A DNA stretch of 64,000 bases from Aporrectodea caliginosa (Eukaryota; Annelida; Clitellata; Crassiclitellata; Lumbricidae), in NCBI GenBank assembly GCA_020284085.1, contig JACEVL010000206.1, forward strand, positions 728,501 through 792,500, read 5' to 3'. The position numbers were made by a program, and so were the translations under genes. A model generated the notes under the pieces. It saw nothing but the letters and a program-made list of their open reading frames with translations, did no database searches and had not been told where the DNA came from. This document shows positions 37,521 through 48,857 of the stretch, one piece after another (the stretch's first letter is position 1; each line of letters begins with the position of its first letter).

Positions 37521-39766
37521 TCAAGACGCCGGGACGATCTTCGACGGCGTCTTCACATTGGCCGGAGTCTGCAGATTATCGAAGATGCTGATGGTTGGGA
37601 TCGTCAGCGGCGATAGCGCCATATGGCCGCTCAGGAACGGGAACTGGAAAAGCGACGAAGTGGCGCTTCCGGGTCGCGGGCTGTTGTTGGCGAGCGGACT
37701 GAGCGAGCTCCAGAAGTGGAGCGGAGCCATCGGCGTCCTCTGCTGGCCGTGCGGGCTCGTCAGGAAGATGGTCGGGGTGGAAACACTTCCGTTGGACGCT
37801 TGCGCCGAGCTGGGATGCAGCTGGAAAGGCGTTCCGGAGAACAAGACGGTCTGGTTGATGGCCGAGCAGAGACGGAGCGGGTTCGGCTTGGGTTTCGGAA
37901 CGGGGTTTAGTCTGGGTTTCGGTTCCAAGCCGCGGTTCAGTCGCTTCTCTTCGGATGATTCGATTGGGGACGTGGGCCGACGCTTCTGACCCGGCCTCTG
38001 TTCGGGTCGGTCGGGGTCGTCGTGGGTCATATCGGGGGTCGTTTCCCGGTCGGGGCTTGATCGAACGTCTTCGTGATCATCGTCGGAGTGCATTGTTACA
38101 GTGATCGGTGGGATTACAATCGCTCGTTTGGTAGGTGATGAAGTATCGGACGAATCTGAACCGATAGTGGCAGGGTTGCCAGCGATGGGATCTGAGGATG
38201 TGGCGCCCGGGGTTGAAGCGACGGAAAGAGAATAGGGACTGGACACACGATTGGGTAGAAGGGAGGAATGATTCGACAAAGTGGAGCTGGTTATGGTCAG
38301 CGTCGGCGTGGATTCGGAATTGGCCGGATCTCGACGCGGATAAGAGGTGGACAGACGCGATGCAAAAGGTGGAACTGCCAGAAGAGCGGAGGAGACGCTG
38401 TCCAAAACACTGTTGTTTGGAATGATCTTAACACCAAGGGATGTGGCATGATGGTGGGTCGATGGATTTGGAGTGAACAGGTGGGTGGAAAAGCTAGGAA
38501 TGCCTAGATGAGCAGGGATATCAGAAGCGCGCAAACCGGTCGACAAGCTGGAAGCGCTTGTTCGTGGAACGACCGGGGGAACTGAGGAATCGCCTCCGTC
38601 GAGTGGAGCCGAGGCATCTGAAACAATTGAAGAGTTAGACACATCTATGTCACTTCTCGGGGACTGAACACCCAAAGGAACAACCGAAGTCTCCTCGTTT
38701 GTCTCAGGCGCTTGGCTTGAAACCAGGACGAACTGGGGCGTACCGAACAGGTCCGGTCTCGGATACCCCGCAAAGGACCACCCGACACCGAGCGTTCCGG
38801 TCTTCGACTGGCACCCGACGGAATCGGGCGCAAGGAAAGTCGGGAACAACTGAAAGACAGAACCACCTCCAGATGACGCCAATTCCCCATTCCCGCCACC
38901 CAAGGTAAAGAACGACGCGCCGGTACCATCTCCTTCCTGTCCCACTCCAGACGACATCGGCTGCTCCGCAAAAAGAACGTGGGGCATTCCCCCTGCACCA
39001 ATTCCAACAGGAATTAGCGAAGTCCGCAGCGAAAAATTATCAGCAAATTGCTCCATGTTCGCCCAAATAGGCCGAGGAGGAGATTTCGAAGAACCCGACA
39101 CCGACGTGGCGCAAGAAACAGTCGCGTTACCCACAACGTCAACAGATTTCGGCCGCGTAGAAGTCTTCGACAAGACCGCACCCTCCGTAGCTCGAGATTC
39201 CGACGCAAGATTCGACCCGGTAACCTTTCCAGATGACAGGAGAATAGTCTTTGTTTCTACGGCTTGTTTGGTGTGGGCAGATTTCGGCGAAGTCTTTTCC
39301 AAAACGTGTTCGCTTGACACAGTGTCCCTTTCCACATTCGGCAAAATCCTCGACGCGGAATTCGTCAGCTTTTTGTCGTACTTGTACGGTTTGCAGCTGG
39401 AAAACTGCGTCGCACCCCAGCATCCGATATCCGTGGCGGAGGAATCCATCTGCATCTTTTCGCGGAACGGTATCTTGTACTCGGTCTTGATGATCTCCGG
39501 AAAAGAGACGAACTGGTAGACGAACTTCTTTCCGATCACCTTCTTGATGATGTTCTTGTCATAGTAGTAGCGCAGCGCTCGGCTCAGCTTGTCGTAGTTC
39601 ATGTTTGGTTTGTTCTTGCGGATGCCCCAGAGTCTCGCGACTTCCTCGGCGTCGAGAAGCTTGAACTCGCCGTCCTTGTCATCTGTCCATTGAATCAAGT
39701 CCAAATGTTGCTTACTTATTAACAGCTCGAGCAAGAACTGCCAGAGAGTCACGTTTGATTCAACAC
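37521..39766 (-). CDS. ELK: ELK coding exon 2: ETS domain to stop
   Basis: 2246 bases, one open frame. The acceptor lies at 39767-39768. The open frame extends past it to 39842, but the residues there are intron. Frames on the opposite strand are shadows of this exon. Confidence 0.95.
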
Positions 39767-40436
39767 CTACAAAAACAAAACATGTAATAGTGAGAGTTTT
39801 AACAGCAATGAAGTGCAATGACAACATTCTAAACAGCAACAAAGCACGTAATAAGGACAGTTTTAACAGCTCAACAAATCACACAATGACAGTTTTAACA
39901 GCTCAAAAAATCACATAATGACAGTTTTAACAGCAAAAAATCACATAATGACAGTTTTAACAGCGTAACGCATCACATAATAAAAAGTTTTAACAAAAAC
40001 AAACCACATAATAACGACACTTTTAAAAGCAACAAACCACATAATAACGACACTTTTAACAGCAACAAACCACATAATAACGACACTTTTAACAGCAACA
40101 AACCACATAATAACGACACTTTTAACAGCAACAAACCACATAATAACGACACTTTTAACAGCAACAAACCACATAATAACGACACTTTTAACAGCAACAA
40201 ACCACATAATAACGACACTTTTAACAGCAACAAACCACATAATAACGACACTTTTAACAGCAACAAACCACATAATAACGACACTTTTAACAGCAACAAA
40301 CACGATAGCAATGGTAATTTCAGCCTTGGTACAAAAGATGCAGTTTGATTGGATTGTTACCTTTCACGGTGTTCCGTAGAACTGAAGTGTAACATTCAGC
40401 CTCCCTCTTTGGAACCATCGCCTGCAGGTCGGACAT
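37521..40436 (-). CDS. ELK: ELK/TCF-type ETS transcription factor, two coding exons
   Basis: Coding exons 40361-40436 and 37521-39766 (minus) join as G|GT and give 773 residues. The ETS DNA-binding domain at about residues 30-115 has [27 protein letters not shown], the recognition helix [15 protein letters not shown] and [12 protein letters not shown], all characteristic of ELK1/3/4. The C-terminus has a basic docking-like segment with LRL (about 640-660), the transactivation block HFWSSLSPL with SP sites, and the ERK docking motif FQFP (about 732-735), then [13 protein letters not shown], like ELK1's IPSISVDGLSTP. It should bind GGAA sites, with SRF, downstream of MAPK. It is longer than human ELK1 (428 residues), mostly through a Ser/Pro-rich middle. 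I did not recognise an SRF-binding B box. A 25-residue lead precedes the domain. Confidence 0.95.
39860..40305 (+). repeat. 33-bp minisatellite in the ELK intron
   Basis: Units cacataataacgacactttt followed by aacagcaacaaac, about nine nearly perfect and several degenerate. Because 33 is a multiple of 3, all frames stay open and give repeated 11-residue peptides. These are not genes. Confidence 0.93.
40361..40436 (-). CDS. ELK: ELK coding exon 1
   Basis: 76 bases from [19 protein letters not shown] and on to NTVK plus one base, with donor gtaaca. The phase matches the acceptor tttttgtag of exon 2 exactly. In vertebrate ELKs only about four residues precede the ETS domain, so a 25-residue lead is unusual. 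An alternative upstream exon cannot be excluded. Confidence 0.7.
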
Positions 40437-40509
40437 TTTCACAGGGTGTCTTCACGTTTAGTCACCATTCGGTTCACCTAAAATCACATAAGAAACCATC
40501 AAAGAAATG

Positions 40510-40690
40510 TCCATCCTTGGAGTGGCATTCTTGGGGTGGTATTCTTGGAGTGGAATTCATGGGGTGGCATTCTTGAGGTGGCTTTCTTGAGGTGGCATTC
40601 TTGGGGTGGCATTCTTGGGGTGGCATTCTTGGGGTGGAATTCATGGGGTGGCATTCTTGAGGTGGCATTCTTGGGGTGGCATGGTGAAGA
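40510..40690 (+). repeat. 15-17-bp minisatellite just upstream of ELK exon 1
   Basis: gtggcattcttggggtgg units with attcatgg variants, 75-250 bases upstream of the ELK start codon (5'UTR or intron of the minus-strand gene). Confidence 0.9.
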
Positions 40691-40879
40691 TTCCCAACAA
40701 CTGGGCCTACACGCTTGTTCCTGCCACAGACTCCATCCACCTATCCAATAAACGAAGCATCAGTCGATGATCCTTGAACACTTCTCTGTTTCTCCGAAGT
40801 GCTAAAAACGCTGGAAGCACCTCTGAATAGTCATTACTGCTAGAGGCGCTTTATAAACGCCCAGATACAGTACAATACA

Positions 40880-40942
40880 ATGCCGAGCAATTGTGAGTGA
40901 AGGACTTGCTCAAGGTCCCTACACAGTAACCATCTCAGAGGA
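40880..40942 (-). repeat. SINE family A fragment
   Basis: gagcaattgtgagtgaagga, cttgctcaaggtccctacac, agtaaccatctcagagg. Confidence 0.8.
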
Positions 40943-40944
40943 TG

Positions 40945-41110
40945 GATCACGCCCATACTACTACTACCACTACCACTACCACTACCCCTATCACTTCCAC
41001 TACCACTATCACTATCACTACCTCTACCTCTAGCACTACCACTACCACAACTACTACTATTATTACAACTACAATAATTATTATTACTATCATTAAACAT
41101 TTATTAAGCA
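40945..41110 (+). repeat. (CTACCA)n and related microsatellite
   Basis: actaccactaccactacc and tatcactaccnc variants. The Thr-rich frame is an artefact. Confidence 0.92.
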
Positions 41111-41137
41111 TCACTATCCACTAACCAAAATCAGTCT

Positions 41138-41275
41138 TCAGTACTGAGCAATTGTGAGCGAAGGACTCGCTCAAGGTCCCTAAGCAATGCAGGAGACTCG
41201 AATCCGTACTCTCTGCATTGCAAGGCAAGTGCTTTAACCAATGAGCTACTGTGACCAACGACTAAGGAGAGGCAG
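41138..41275 (-). repeat. tRNA-derived SINE, family A
   Basis: On the minus strand: gtcacagtagctcattggtt (A-box region), gtacggattcgagtctcctg (B box), agggaccttgagcgagtcct. It ends with ttgctcagtactg. Confidence 0.85.
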
Positions 41276-41409
41276 GAGATAGGTTCAACTGTCGAGCACT
41301 TCAACACCGTAGCAAAGGAAGCAAACAAACTGTCTAACTACTTACCATCTGCAGGAACTTAAGAATCCGATCCCTGTATATACACTCCAAACAGCCGCTT
41401 TCATAGTCT

Positions 41410-41700
41410 AACTGCCTCCACCTCCCCCTGTGTCTGTCTCCCTGTCTCTCTGTATGTCTCTCTCTTTCCCTGTGTGTGTCTCTCTCTGTGTCTGTCTCTG
41501 TTTCTCTCTGTCTCTCACTATGTCTTTCCTGTCACTATCTGGCTCTCATTCTATGTCTCTCTCTATGCCTCTCTGTCGGTCGGACTCTTTCTGTCTGGCT
41601 GTATGTCGGTCTCTCTCTATGCCTCTCTGTCTGTCTCTGTCTCTATCCGTCTTACTCTCCCTCTTTTTTTTATCTCGGTCACTAAACTCTCCGTTTTTAT
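41410..41700 (+). repeat. TCTC/TGTC microsatellite
   Basis: Pyrimidine-rich tctctctgtctctg variants. Ser/Leu-rich frames are artefacts. 41701-42140 shows no gene. Confidence 0.88.
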
Positions 41701-42142
41701 CAAGAACTGAAACACATTTTTTCGAAACTCACAAGCGAATCAAGCATTTCCTCATAAATGACGTGCTGTCCTGCGAAGCACTTTGGCACTTGCTTTGTAA
41801 GGAAAGGACCCCATTGGCCATCCCAGCCGCCGCTGGCCTAAACTCGGCCCATTATTAGAACTGCCTAGGCCCATTATAGGCCGAGAGGCGTCAAACTAAC
41901 CAACGGACCGCGACAATCACTGATGCGGAATCCACTCACAAATGCGCACAAAAAGCAGTCGCAAACACGTATTGAAAAAGATGTGTAACCCTGCTGGGCA
42001 CGTGATAGATAATTGGGCCTCTTGTCTGCCCCCAGCTACTCCTCTATCTGTCTGTCTCTGTCTGAATCTGTCTTTGTGTCTGCTTCATGGTAGGACACGG
42101 ATTTGGAAAATCAGCGGTTTGACGCGCATGACTGTGGGATAG

Positions 42143-42308
42143 AGAAGCCAGTTGGCTAGAGTGCTTGCTTTGTAGCATGTAGAGTAGGGGTTCGATCCTC
42201 CTTCCCTTGAGACGGTTACTGCGACAATCACTGATGTAGGGACCTTGAGTAAGTCCTTCACTCACAATTGATCAGCGCCAACCATTGATGAGTAGTCTTA
42301 ATAAAGTG
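42143..42308 (+). repeat. tRNA-derived SINE, family A
   Basis: agccagttggctagagtgct, gtaggggttcgatcctcctt, a 15-base insertion (gcgacaatcactgat), then gtagggaccttgagtaagtc and gatcagcgccaaccattg. Confidence 0.8.
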
Positions 42309-42404
42309 GCTTTCTGTCTGTCTGTCTGTGTCTGTCTGTGTATCGATTGATGTGTGCTTATCAAGCAATTGCATTTAATATATACATAAATGATAATGAA
42401 GATG

Positions 42405-42444
42405 ATGGACGAATAGATTAATTAATTAATTAATTAATTAATTA

Positions 42445-42501
<57 letters not shown>

Positions 42502-42520
42502 AATAAAAATAACAATATAG
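42405..42520 (+). repeat. (TTAA)n, (TAA)n and (TAAA)n microsatellites
   Basis: Three adjacent simple repeats. Confidence 0.95.
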
Positions 42521-42679
42521 TGGAGCACAGTGGAATGTTTGACTTGTAACTCACAATATGCCAATGTTGTGATTACTCACAACTGCTCAGCAACATCTAT
42601 GTTCTGTTGTATGGTCCTTGTGCTCAATTTGGAATACAGGTGTTATGCGTTGTATTCCAACTTATTGTACTTTATTGTA

Positions 42680-42800
42680 TTGTTCATTCATTCATTCGGG
42701 AATTTATATAGCACCCCTTTAAGGAAGCTACTCAGAGGTGCTCCCGACTCCACCACGCCCAGAAAGAACAGTTTTAAGTTTAGTGAGGAAAGTATCAGGC
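42680..42800 (-). repeat. LINE 3' tail, minus orientation
   Basis: (cattcatt) then gaatttatatagcacccctt, ctactcagaggtgctcccga, agaacagttttaag: same as 44290-44400. A further tail variant is at 42890-42960 after (aat)n. Confidence 0.75.
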
Positions 42801-43083
42801 AGTAGTCCCAGTGGTAGTCCCATTGTGTTCGTTGCTGACCTCTGTTTGGCTCTTTTGTCCTACTTCACTGCACTGCCCAGTAATAATAATAATCAGATTT
42901 ATATACTGCCTCTTCACGAGAGGCATTCCCGAGATAACTATAGAAATAATTCAGGATCGAACAGAATGGTTTTCAAGTTCTTGTGGATAGAAGACCAAGA
43001 CATGTTAGGTACACAATGTTGGACCAACCACAGCGCAGCCTCTGTGCTTCATCGCGGATGATCAGGTTAGAGGAGCAACCACT

Positions 43084-43330
43084 GTCTGTGTCTGTGTGTC
43101 TGTCTGTGTCTGTCTGTGTGTCTGTCTGTGTGTCTGTCTGTGTGTGTGTCTGTCTGTCTGTCCGACTGTCTGTCTACCTCAAGGTTCTTCACCATTCTGG
43201 TCTCAGATCATTCTATCGGCTAATTTCCACAGTCTTATATTTCTTCGCCATCTCTGTCTGTCTGTGTGTGTGTGTCTGTCTCTCTGTCTGACCTCTACTC
43301 CATCTGTCTCTGTCTCTCCATTCCTCTTCC
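43084..43330 (+). repeat. TCTG microsatellite, two blocks
   Basis: (tgtctgtc) runs at 43084-43180 and 43250-43320. Ser/Val/Cys-rich frames are artefacts. Confidence 0.9.
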
Positions 43331-43437
43331 TCAATCTCTGCCTGCTACAGATCGAGTGGAACAAAACTGGAAAACCCATCAGTGTCATCGCAAGACAAGG
43401 GAACGGATTTAGGCCACAAAAAAATGCAATCTACTAG

Positions 43438-43520
43438 CAGCGAGTAGGATGGGGAGAGTAAGATGGGGAGAGTCGGATGGGGAGAGTAGGATGGGGAGAG
43501 TAAGATGGGGTAGGTCGGGC
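43438..43520 (+). repeat. minisatellite GGATGGGGAGAGTA
   Basis: Six units of about 15 bp. 43521-44280 shows no gene. A repeat F fragment lies at 43840-43872 (agcgcagggtaccagcttat). Confidence 0.9.
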
Positions 43521-44284
43521 ACAGTAGGGCATTAGCCGTCATATAGGATTGCAGCCCCCCACTCGGTTCATATTTAACACTCTAACAATAGAAGTGTACT
43601 AACAGCAACTCGGAAACCAATGCAGCTCATTGTTAAAGTATTAAATTGTATGTATGTATGTATTTACGACGATAGCGTTGTTGATAGCAAGCTACTTCTA
43701 GAACGCTCAACCAGTATTATGATGTCTCTCCTGCACAAGAGTGCAACGAATAACGACTATATCTGATGACAATATTGATCGAGGATTATCGTAATCATAA
43801 TTGTAATCTCCAAACTTCTAAATTGCCACTCGAAAGCCAAGCGCAGGGTACCAGCTTATTCAAGAGTGCTGATTATGATTATGATTATTACTAAGATATG
43901 ATTACTATTAATAGTGAATGCCTAATGCAACGATCACAATGATGATCCTTTAGAGCAGGGCAACTTCTTTCAATAGAAGGCCACCCTAAGATTTTAAGGG
44001 CAGCTCAAGAGCCGTATGCCAATTGCAGGCTAATTTGTGCATATTCATTTGCCCCAGAAAATGAGATGAGATTGATTTTATTCAAACTAAATATTGCAGA
44101 ATAACCTTTAAAATACGTTGCCAACCTCTGCTTTACAGCAAAACTCAGTGTCATGCGTAAACTTTGTCATAGAGATCAGCCTATAGCAAATCAGGTGCAC
44201 AACAGCCACATTGGTATACGCTTTGGTGATCAGATACAGGTCTACAGCAATGATACCATAGTTTTTAATACTATCATTTCATTA

Positions 44285-44785
44285 ATTCATTCATTCGTTA
44301 CAAAGATTTATATAGCGCCCCTTCAAGGCTACTACTCAGGAGCATTCCCAACCCCAGCACGGCTAAAAAGGACAGTTTTGAGGTGAGAATAGAGTCAAAA
44401 TGGACCCTGGTGAGCAAGCACCGAAGGGAGCCCGTTCCAGAGCGAGGGACCAACCACTGAGAAAGCACGATTCTGTTTAGTAGATGCACAGGCAAAAGGG
44501 ACCATGAGCACGCCCCGCTCAGAAGAGCGGAGAGAGCACGATTCGGGCACTCTAGGTAGGGCAGCAGAGGCCGCAAAGATAGGCTGGGGTGAGGTCCAGC
44601 AAGGACCGAAAGACCAAAGCGATGATCCGGTATGAGATCCGCTGCTGGAAGGGGAGCCAGTGGAGCACATCCAGCATATAGCCAGAGACGCGGCCAAATC
44701 TGGGAATACGTCTGGAAAGGCGTGTGGCCGAATGCAGGATCAAATCCAGGCACCCCAACTGGGAGTCCGACATGGAGCGATCAGC
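44285..44785 (-). mobile_element. LINE (CR1/L2-type) ORF2 C-terminus and 3' tail
   Basis: On the minus strand, broken frames read LDVLHWLPFQQRISYRI, LTPAYLCGL, RAFSVVGPSLWNGLP and LKTVLFSRAGVGNAPE. This is the reverse-transcriptase C-terminal series (HWLPV..RI.YKI, SLWNSLP, LKTHLF) of CR1/L2-type non-LTR retrotransposons, spread over shifted frames, so it is a dead copy. It ends with aaggggcgctatataaatc and (gaat)n. The family matches 12215-12478. Confidence 0.85.
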
Positions 44786-44811
44786 AATAATCTAGTCAGG
44801 CTGTGATGGAG

Positions 44812-44998
44812 TTACTGCTAGTACTACTACTACCACTACTACTACTACTACTAATACTACTACCACCACAACTAGTACTACCATCACCACTTCCACTACT
44901 ACTACCACCACTACTACTACTACCACCACTACTACTACTACTACCACTTCCACTACTTCTACTACTACTACTACTACTCCCACTACAACTACTACTTA
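44812..44998 (+). repeat. (CTA/CCA)n microsatellite
   Basis: actactactaccacc variants. Poly-Leu/Pro and poly-Val frames are artefacts. Confidence 0.95.
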
Positions 44999-45276
44999 TA
45001 ATAATAGCAATAACAACAATAATATTAAATATAATAATCGTGATAATATGATCATGACAACGGAACTACATGGACTCCAACCACTCCAAGCACCTATCAA
45101 AGAAAGCGAAAGCGCGCCCAATCAATTCGAACAGGCGATCGCAGGCATCCATTGACCAGTGCATTCAGAAATCACTGGTCTACCTGGTCCAACCCAAGTC
45201 CTCGTATTGATCGCAGGGACGGGGGATGGGCTGGGGGCCGTGGATGGACGGGGGATGGGTGGACGGCAGCCACTGC

Positions 45277-45535
45277 GCGTGGGCGTGCCCGCAAATCGCG
45301 CAGACGCACTAATGACGCTCGATGGAATTTAGTCAGTTGTGAAACTGTTACCTTTCGGATCGATAAGACGTCAATTATCGCAGGATTTCTTTCGTCTTTA
45401 TCGCCATTAAGTCGTTTTTCCACTCCACTGATTCATCACACGACTTACGAAGACTTGAGAAGAGAGCACATGAATGCATGACGTCACTTTCACACTCCCC
45501 GCCCACATCCGCATTACGTCATCCGCTAAAAATAG
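45277..45535. promoter_or_regulatory. promoter-like cluster: EGR, CRE and MEF2 consensus sites
   Basis: In a relatively GC-rich patch lie a perfect EGR site GCGTGGGCG (45277-45285), a perfect palindromic CRE TGACGTCA (45479-45486) and a MEF2 consensus CTAAAAATAG (45526-45535), with a CGTCATCC between the last two. It is about 5 kb upstream of the minus-strand ELK start and could hold its distal promoter or first non-coding exon. Motifs are seen directly; the link to ELK is inference. Confidence 0.4.
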
Positions 45536-45817
45536 ACCATGTTTAAGACACGCCTTTCAAGGTCGGCTGTCGACGCTATCTGTCCAAATAATTTATGTGG
45601 ATTGTTTGCTTTATTGCGGATGCGCATAAACGCTTCAACTATGTCTTCGGGCCTCAGGTCATGAATGACTAGGTAGTATGGTTATATTCGTCTTAGACAG
45701 TATATTCGTACAATATACACATCTTTCACTTTCTTATTCCCTCGGGCTGTCACGCTGAGAGCGCCTCTGAATAGCTAGTACTGTAAGAAGCGCTTTATAA
45801 ATTCCCAGATACGATCT

Positions 45818-47020
<1,203 letters not shown>

Positions 47021-47695
47021 TTAACCCCTTCGCTGCGGATGACGAGTATGTCTCGTCATGGAAATGCATTGCCGTACGCGGATGACGAGTATGTCTCGTC
47101 ATAGATATCCTATGCCATACGCGATTTACGAGTGAGTTTCGTCAATAAATGTATCGAAGTAGGCGGCAATCCGCACGCGAGACTTAATCGTTGCCGCACA
47201 GTAGAATATAAAAAATCTAATTCTTCACTATATGTAAGACCTAGAGGTCAGAACAGGCCACGTTCAAGGTAAATCATGACGTAATTTATTACACATGTAG
47301 ATGGGATAAAAGTAGTCCCACTTGTATTTTTGTGAAGTCAGTGAAGTTATTGAGTTTTCGGAAAAATTAGTGAATGAACATAATTATAAAGACATTTATT
47401 ATAGAGAAATTTATTTGTGTTGATAAAGATATCAACATAAAACTGTAAGCCGACCACTTACTGAAGATCTCAACGAAAAAATTTGTAAATTTTACACACC
47501 TGATCAAAACATAGCTCTTGATCAATCGCTTATTCTTTGGCAAGGGCGTATGCTTTTCAAACAATACTTGTCTGCAAAACGCAAGAGGTTCGACATAAAA
47601 ATTTATGATGTTTGTGAAAATTCCGGATATACTTCTAGATTTCGGGTTTACATGTCGCACACGGGATTAAAAGGCCGTCGCAGCGAAATGGTTAA
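47021..47695 (+). mobile_element. piggyBac-type element, internally deleted
   Basis: Bounded by TTAA on both sides (47021-47024, 47692-47695). The ends are inverted: ttaaccccttcgctgcgg against the reverse complement of cgcagcgaaatggttaa. Inside, about 47440-47660 encodes a piggyBac transposase fragment: FYTPDQNIALDQSLI, LWQGRMLFKQYL, KRKRFDIKIYDV and SGYTSRFRVY, matching the family's YTP..NLS(I/V)DE(S/A)L and KGR...RQY..NKR blocks. The catalytic Asp of that block is present, but stops upstream and the missing rest make it inactive. Two copies of atgacgag-tatgt-ctcgtcat form hairpins near the left end. Confidence 0.88.
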
Positions 47696-47818
47696 TAATG
47701 GGATTTTCGTTTAAATTAAATAATCCAGAAATGTGTCTGAGAGGTGCTACATAAATTTGAGTTGCCATGTGTGTCAGTTTGAGATGCTTTTCTTACAGCT
47801 TGAGTCTGATCAGTAGCC

Positions 47819-48857
47819 ATGGAAAGTGATAGCCATAGCGAAGACAGTTCGGTGGAGGGCGATGAGACAGTAACGTCCGAAAACAATTGTGGGAATGCTG
47901 TTGGAGTACGATCTGCGCGTAACAATCCTTTCTTGATAGATGAAGAAGACAAAGATAATGAAGACGCGCATGGGTTCGAGTCTCCAAATGATGTCTCGAA
48001 ACCGGACAGTGAATTGCCAAGACCAGCTTCGGAATCTGGGTTTATGGACTCGATGTGCCAATCGGAAGTTGATTCCATTGATCTGAAGAGCAGCGAGACG
48101 CTGACTTCTTCGATGATGACGTCAGGCATCGAGGTTCTTGACAGCTCTGACATCGAGATCATCAGAGAAGAACGAGGATCGGCAGACTCGATCGAAATTC
48201 TAGAATCTTCCGTTTCCGTGACAACCGATCAGAGAAATGACAGTCCTGCAGACGAGTTTAATGATAAGACAGTTCTTGAGTCGGACGTTATGAATTCAGA
48301 CATTGATACAACGCTCGAGTGTTCGACTTCTAATGGAATGCACCATTCCAGTCCAGATGACGGTCGCGTGACACAAGACGCAGGCGACACCACGACTCTA
48401 AAGTCGGGCTCAAGCAACGACGTCGAGAGTCGCGGCGACACCCCGGTGAGCAACACGAGCGACAGTTCGCATTCTGGCACTCTTCCGAACGTCGGCTACT
48501 CGAAACTCCAAGAGTCGAATCCATCATCGTACTCGCCGTCGCCGTTCGACTCGCCGACACACGTCACGCTCGCCTCTGCTCAGAGCCAGCCGCCAGCACC
48601 ATCTGGCGACACCGACCACGCTCGACCGGAGAGCCTGAGTCTGCCGCGCTCGCTGCAGTTCTGTGATCGTCAGCGACTCACGAAAAAGGAGAGCTACTCG
48701 TCGCTGAGCGAGTACAGTAGCCGGAGTGGGAGCATGGACGCGCTCATCGAGGCGGCGACGAGCACTCCGTTGCACACGCAGGGTACGGTCTGCGTCGAAG
48801 GTGAAATGACTACCTTCATTGCACATGGTTTTAACGAACTAATTAAAAAAGGCAAAG
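47819..48857 (+). CDS. BORCS6: BORCS6 exon 1: acidic, Ser-rich N-terminal region
   Basis: 346 codons plus one base, donor gtgaga after GGCAAAG. It contains repeated Asp/Glu/Ser clusters and many SP sites. The frame stays open to 49132, but the part after 48857 is intron. Confidence 0.9.

Noticed and set aside
37558..39519. Several plus-strand frames of 60-154 codons
   Set aside because: They lie opposite the ELK exon and are shadows of its codon usage.
39973..40311. Minus-strand frames of 112-120 codons with 11-residue repeats
   Set aside because: 33-bp minisatellite in the ELK intron; frame openness follows from the period being a multiple of three.
44298..44753. A 151-codon minus-strand gene
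   Set aside because: Its motifs belong to a LINE reverse-transcriptase C-terminus spread over several frames; it is a dead retroelement.
47640..48162. Minus-strand frames opposite BORCS6 exon 1
   Set aside because: Shadows of the real plus-strand exon; no family resemblance.
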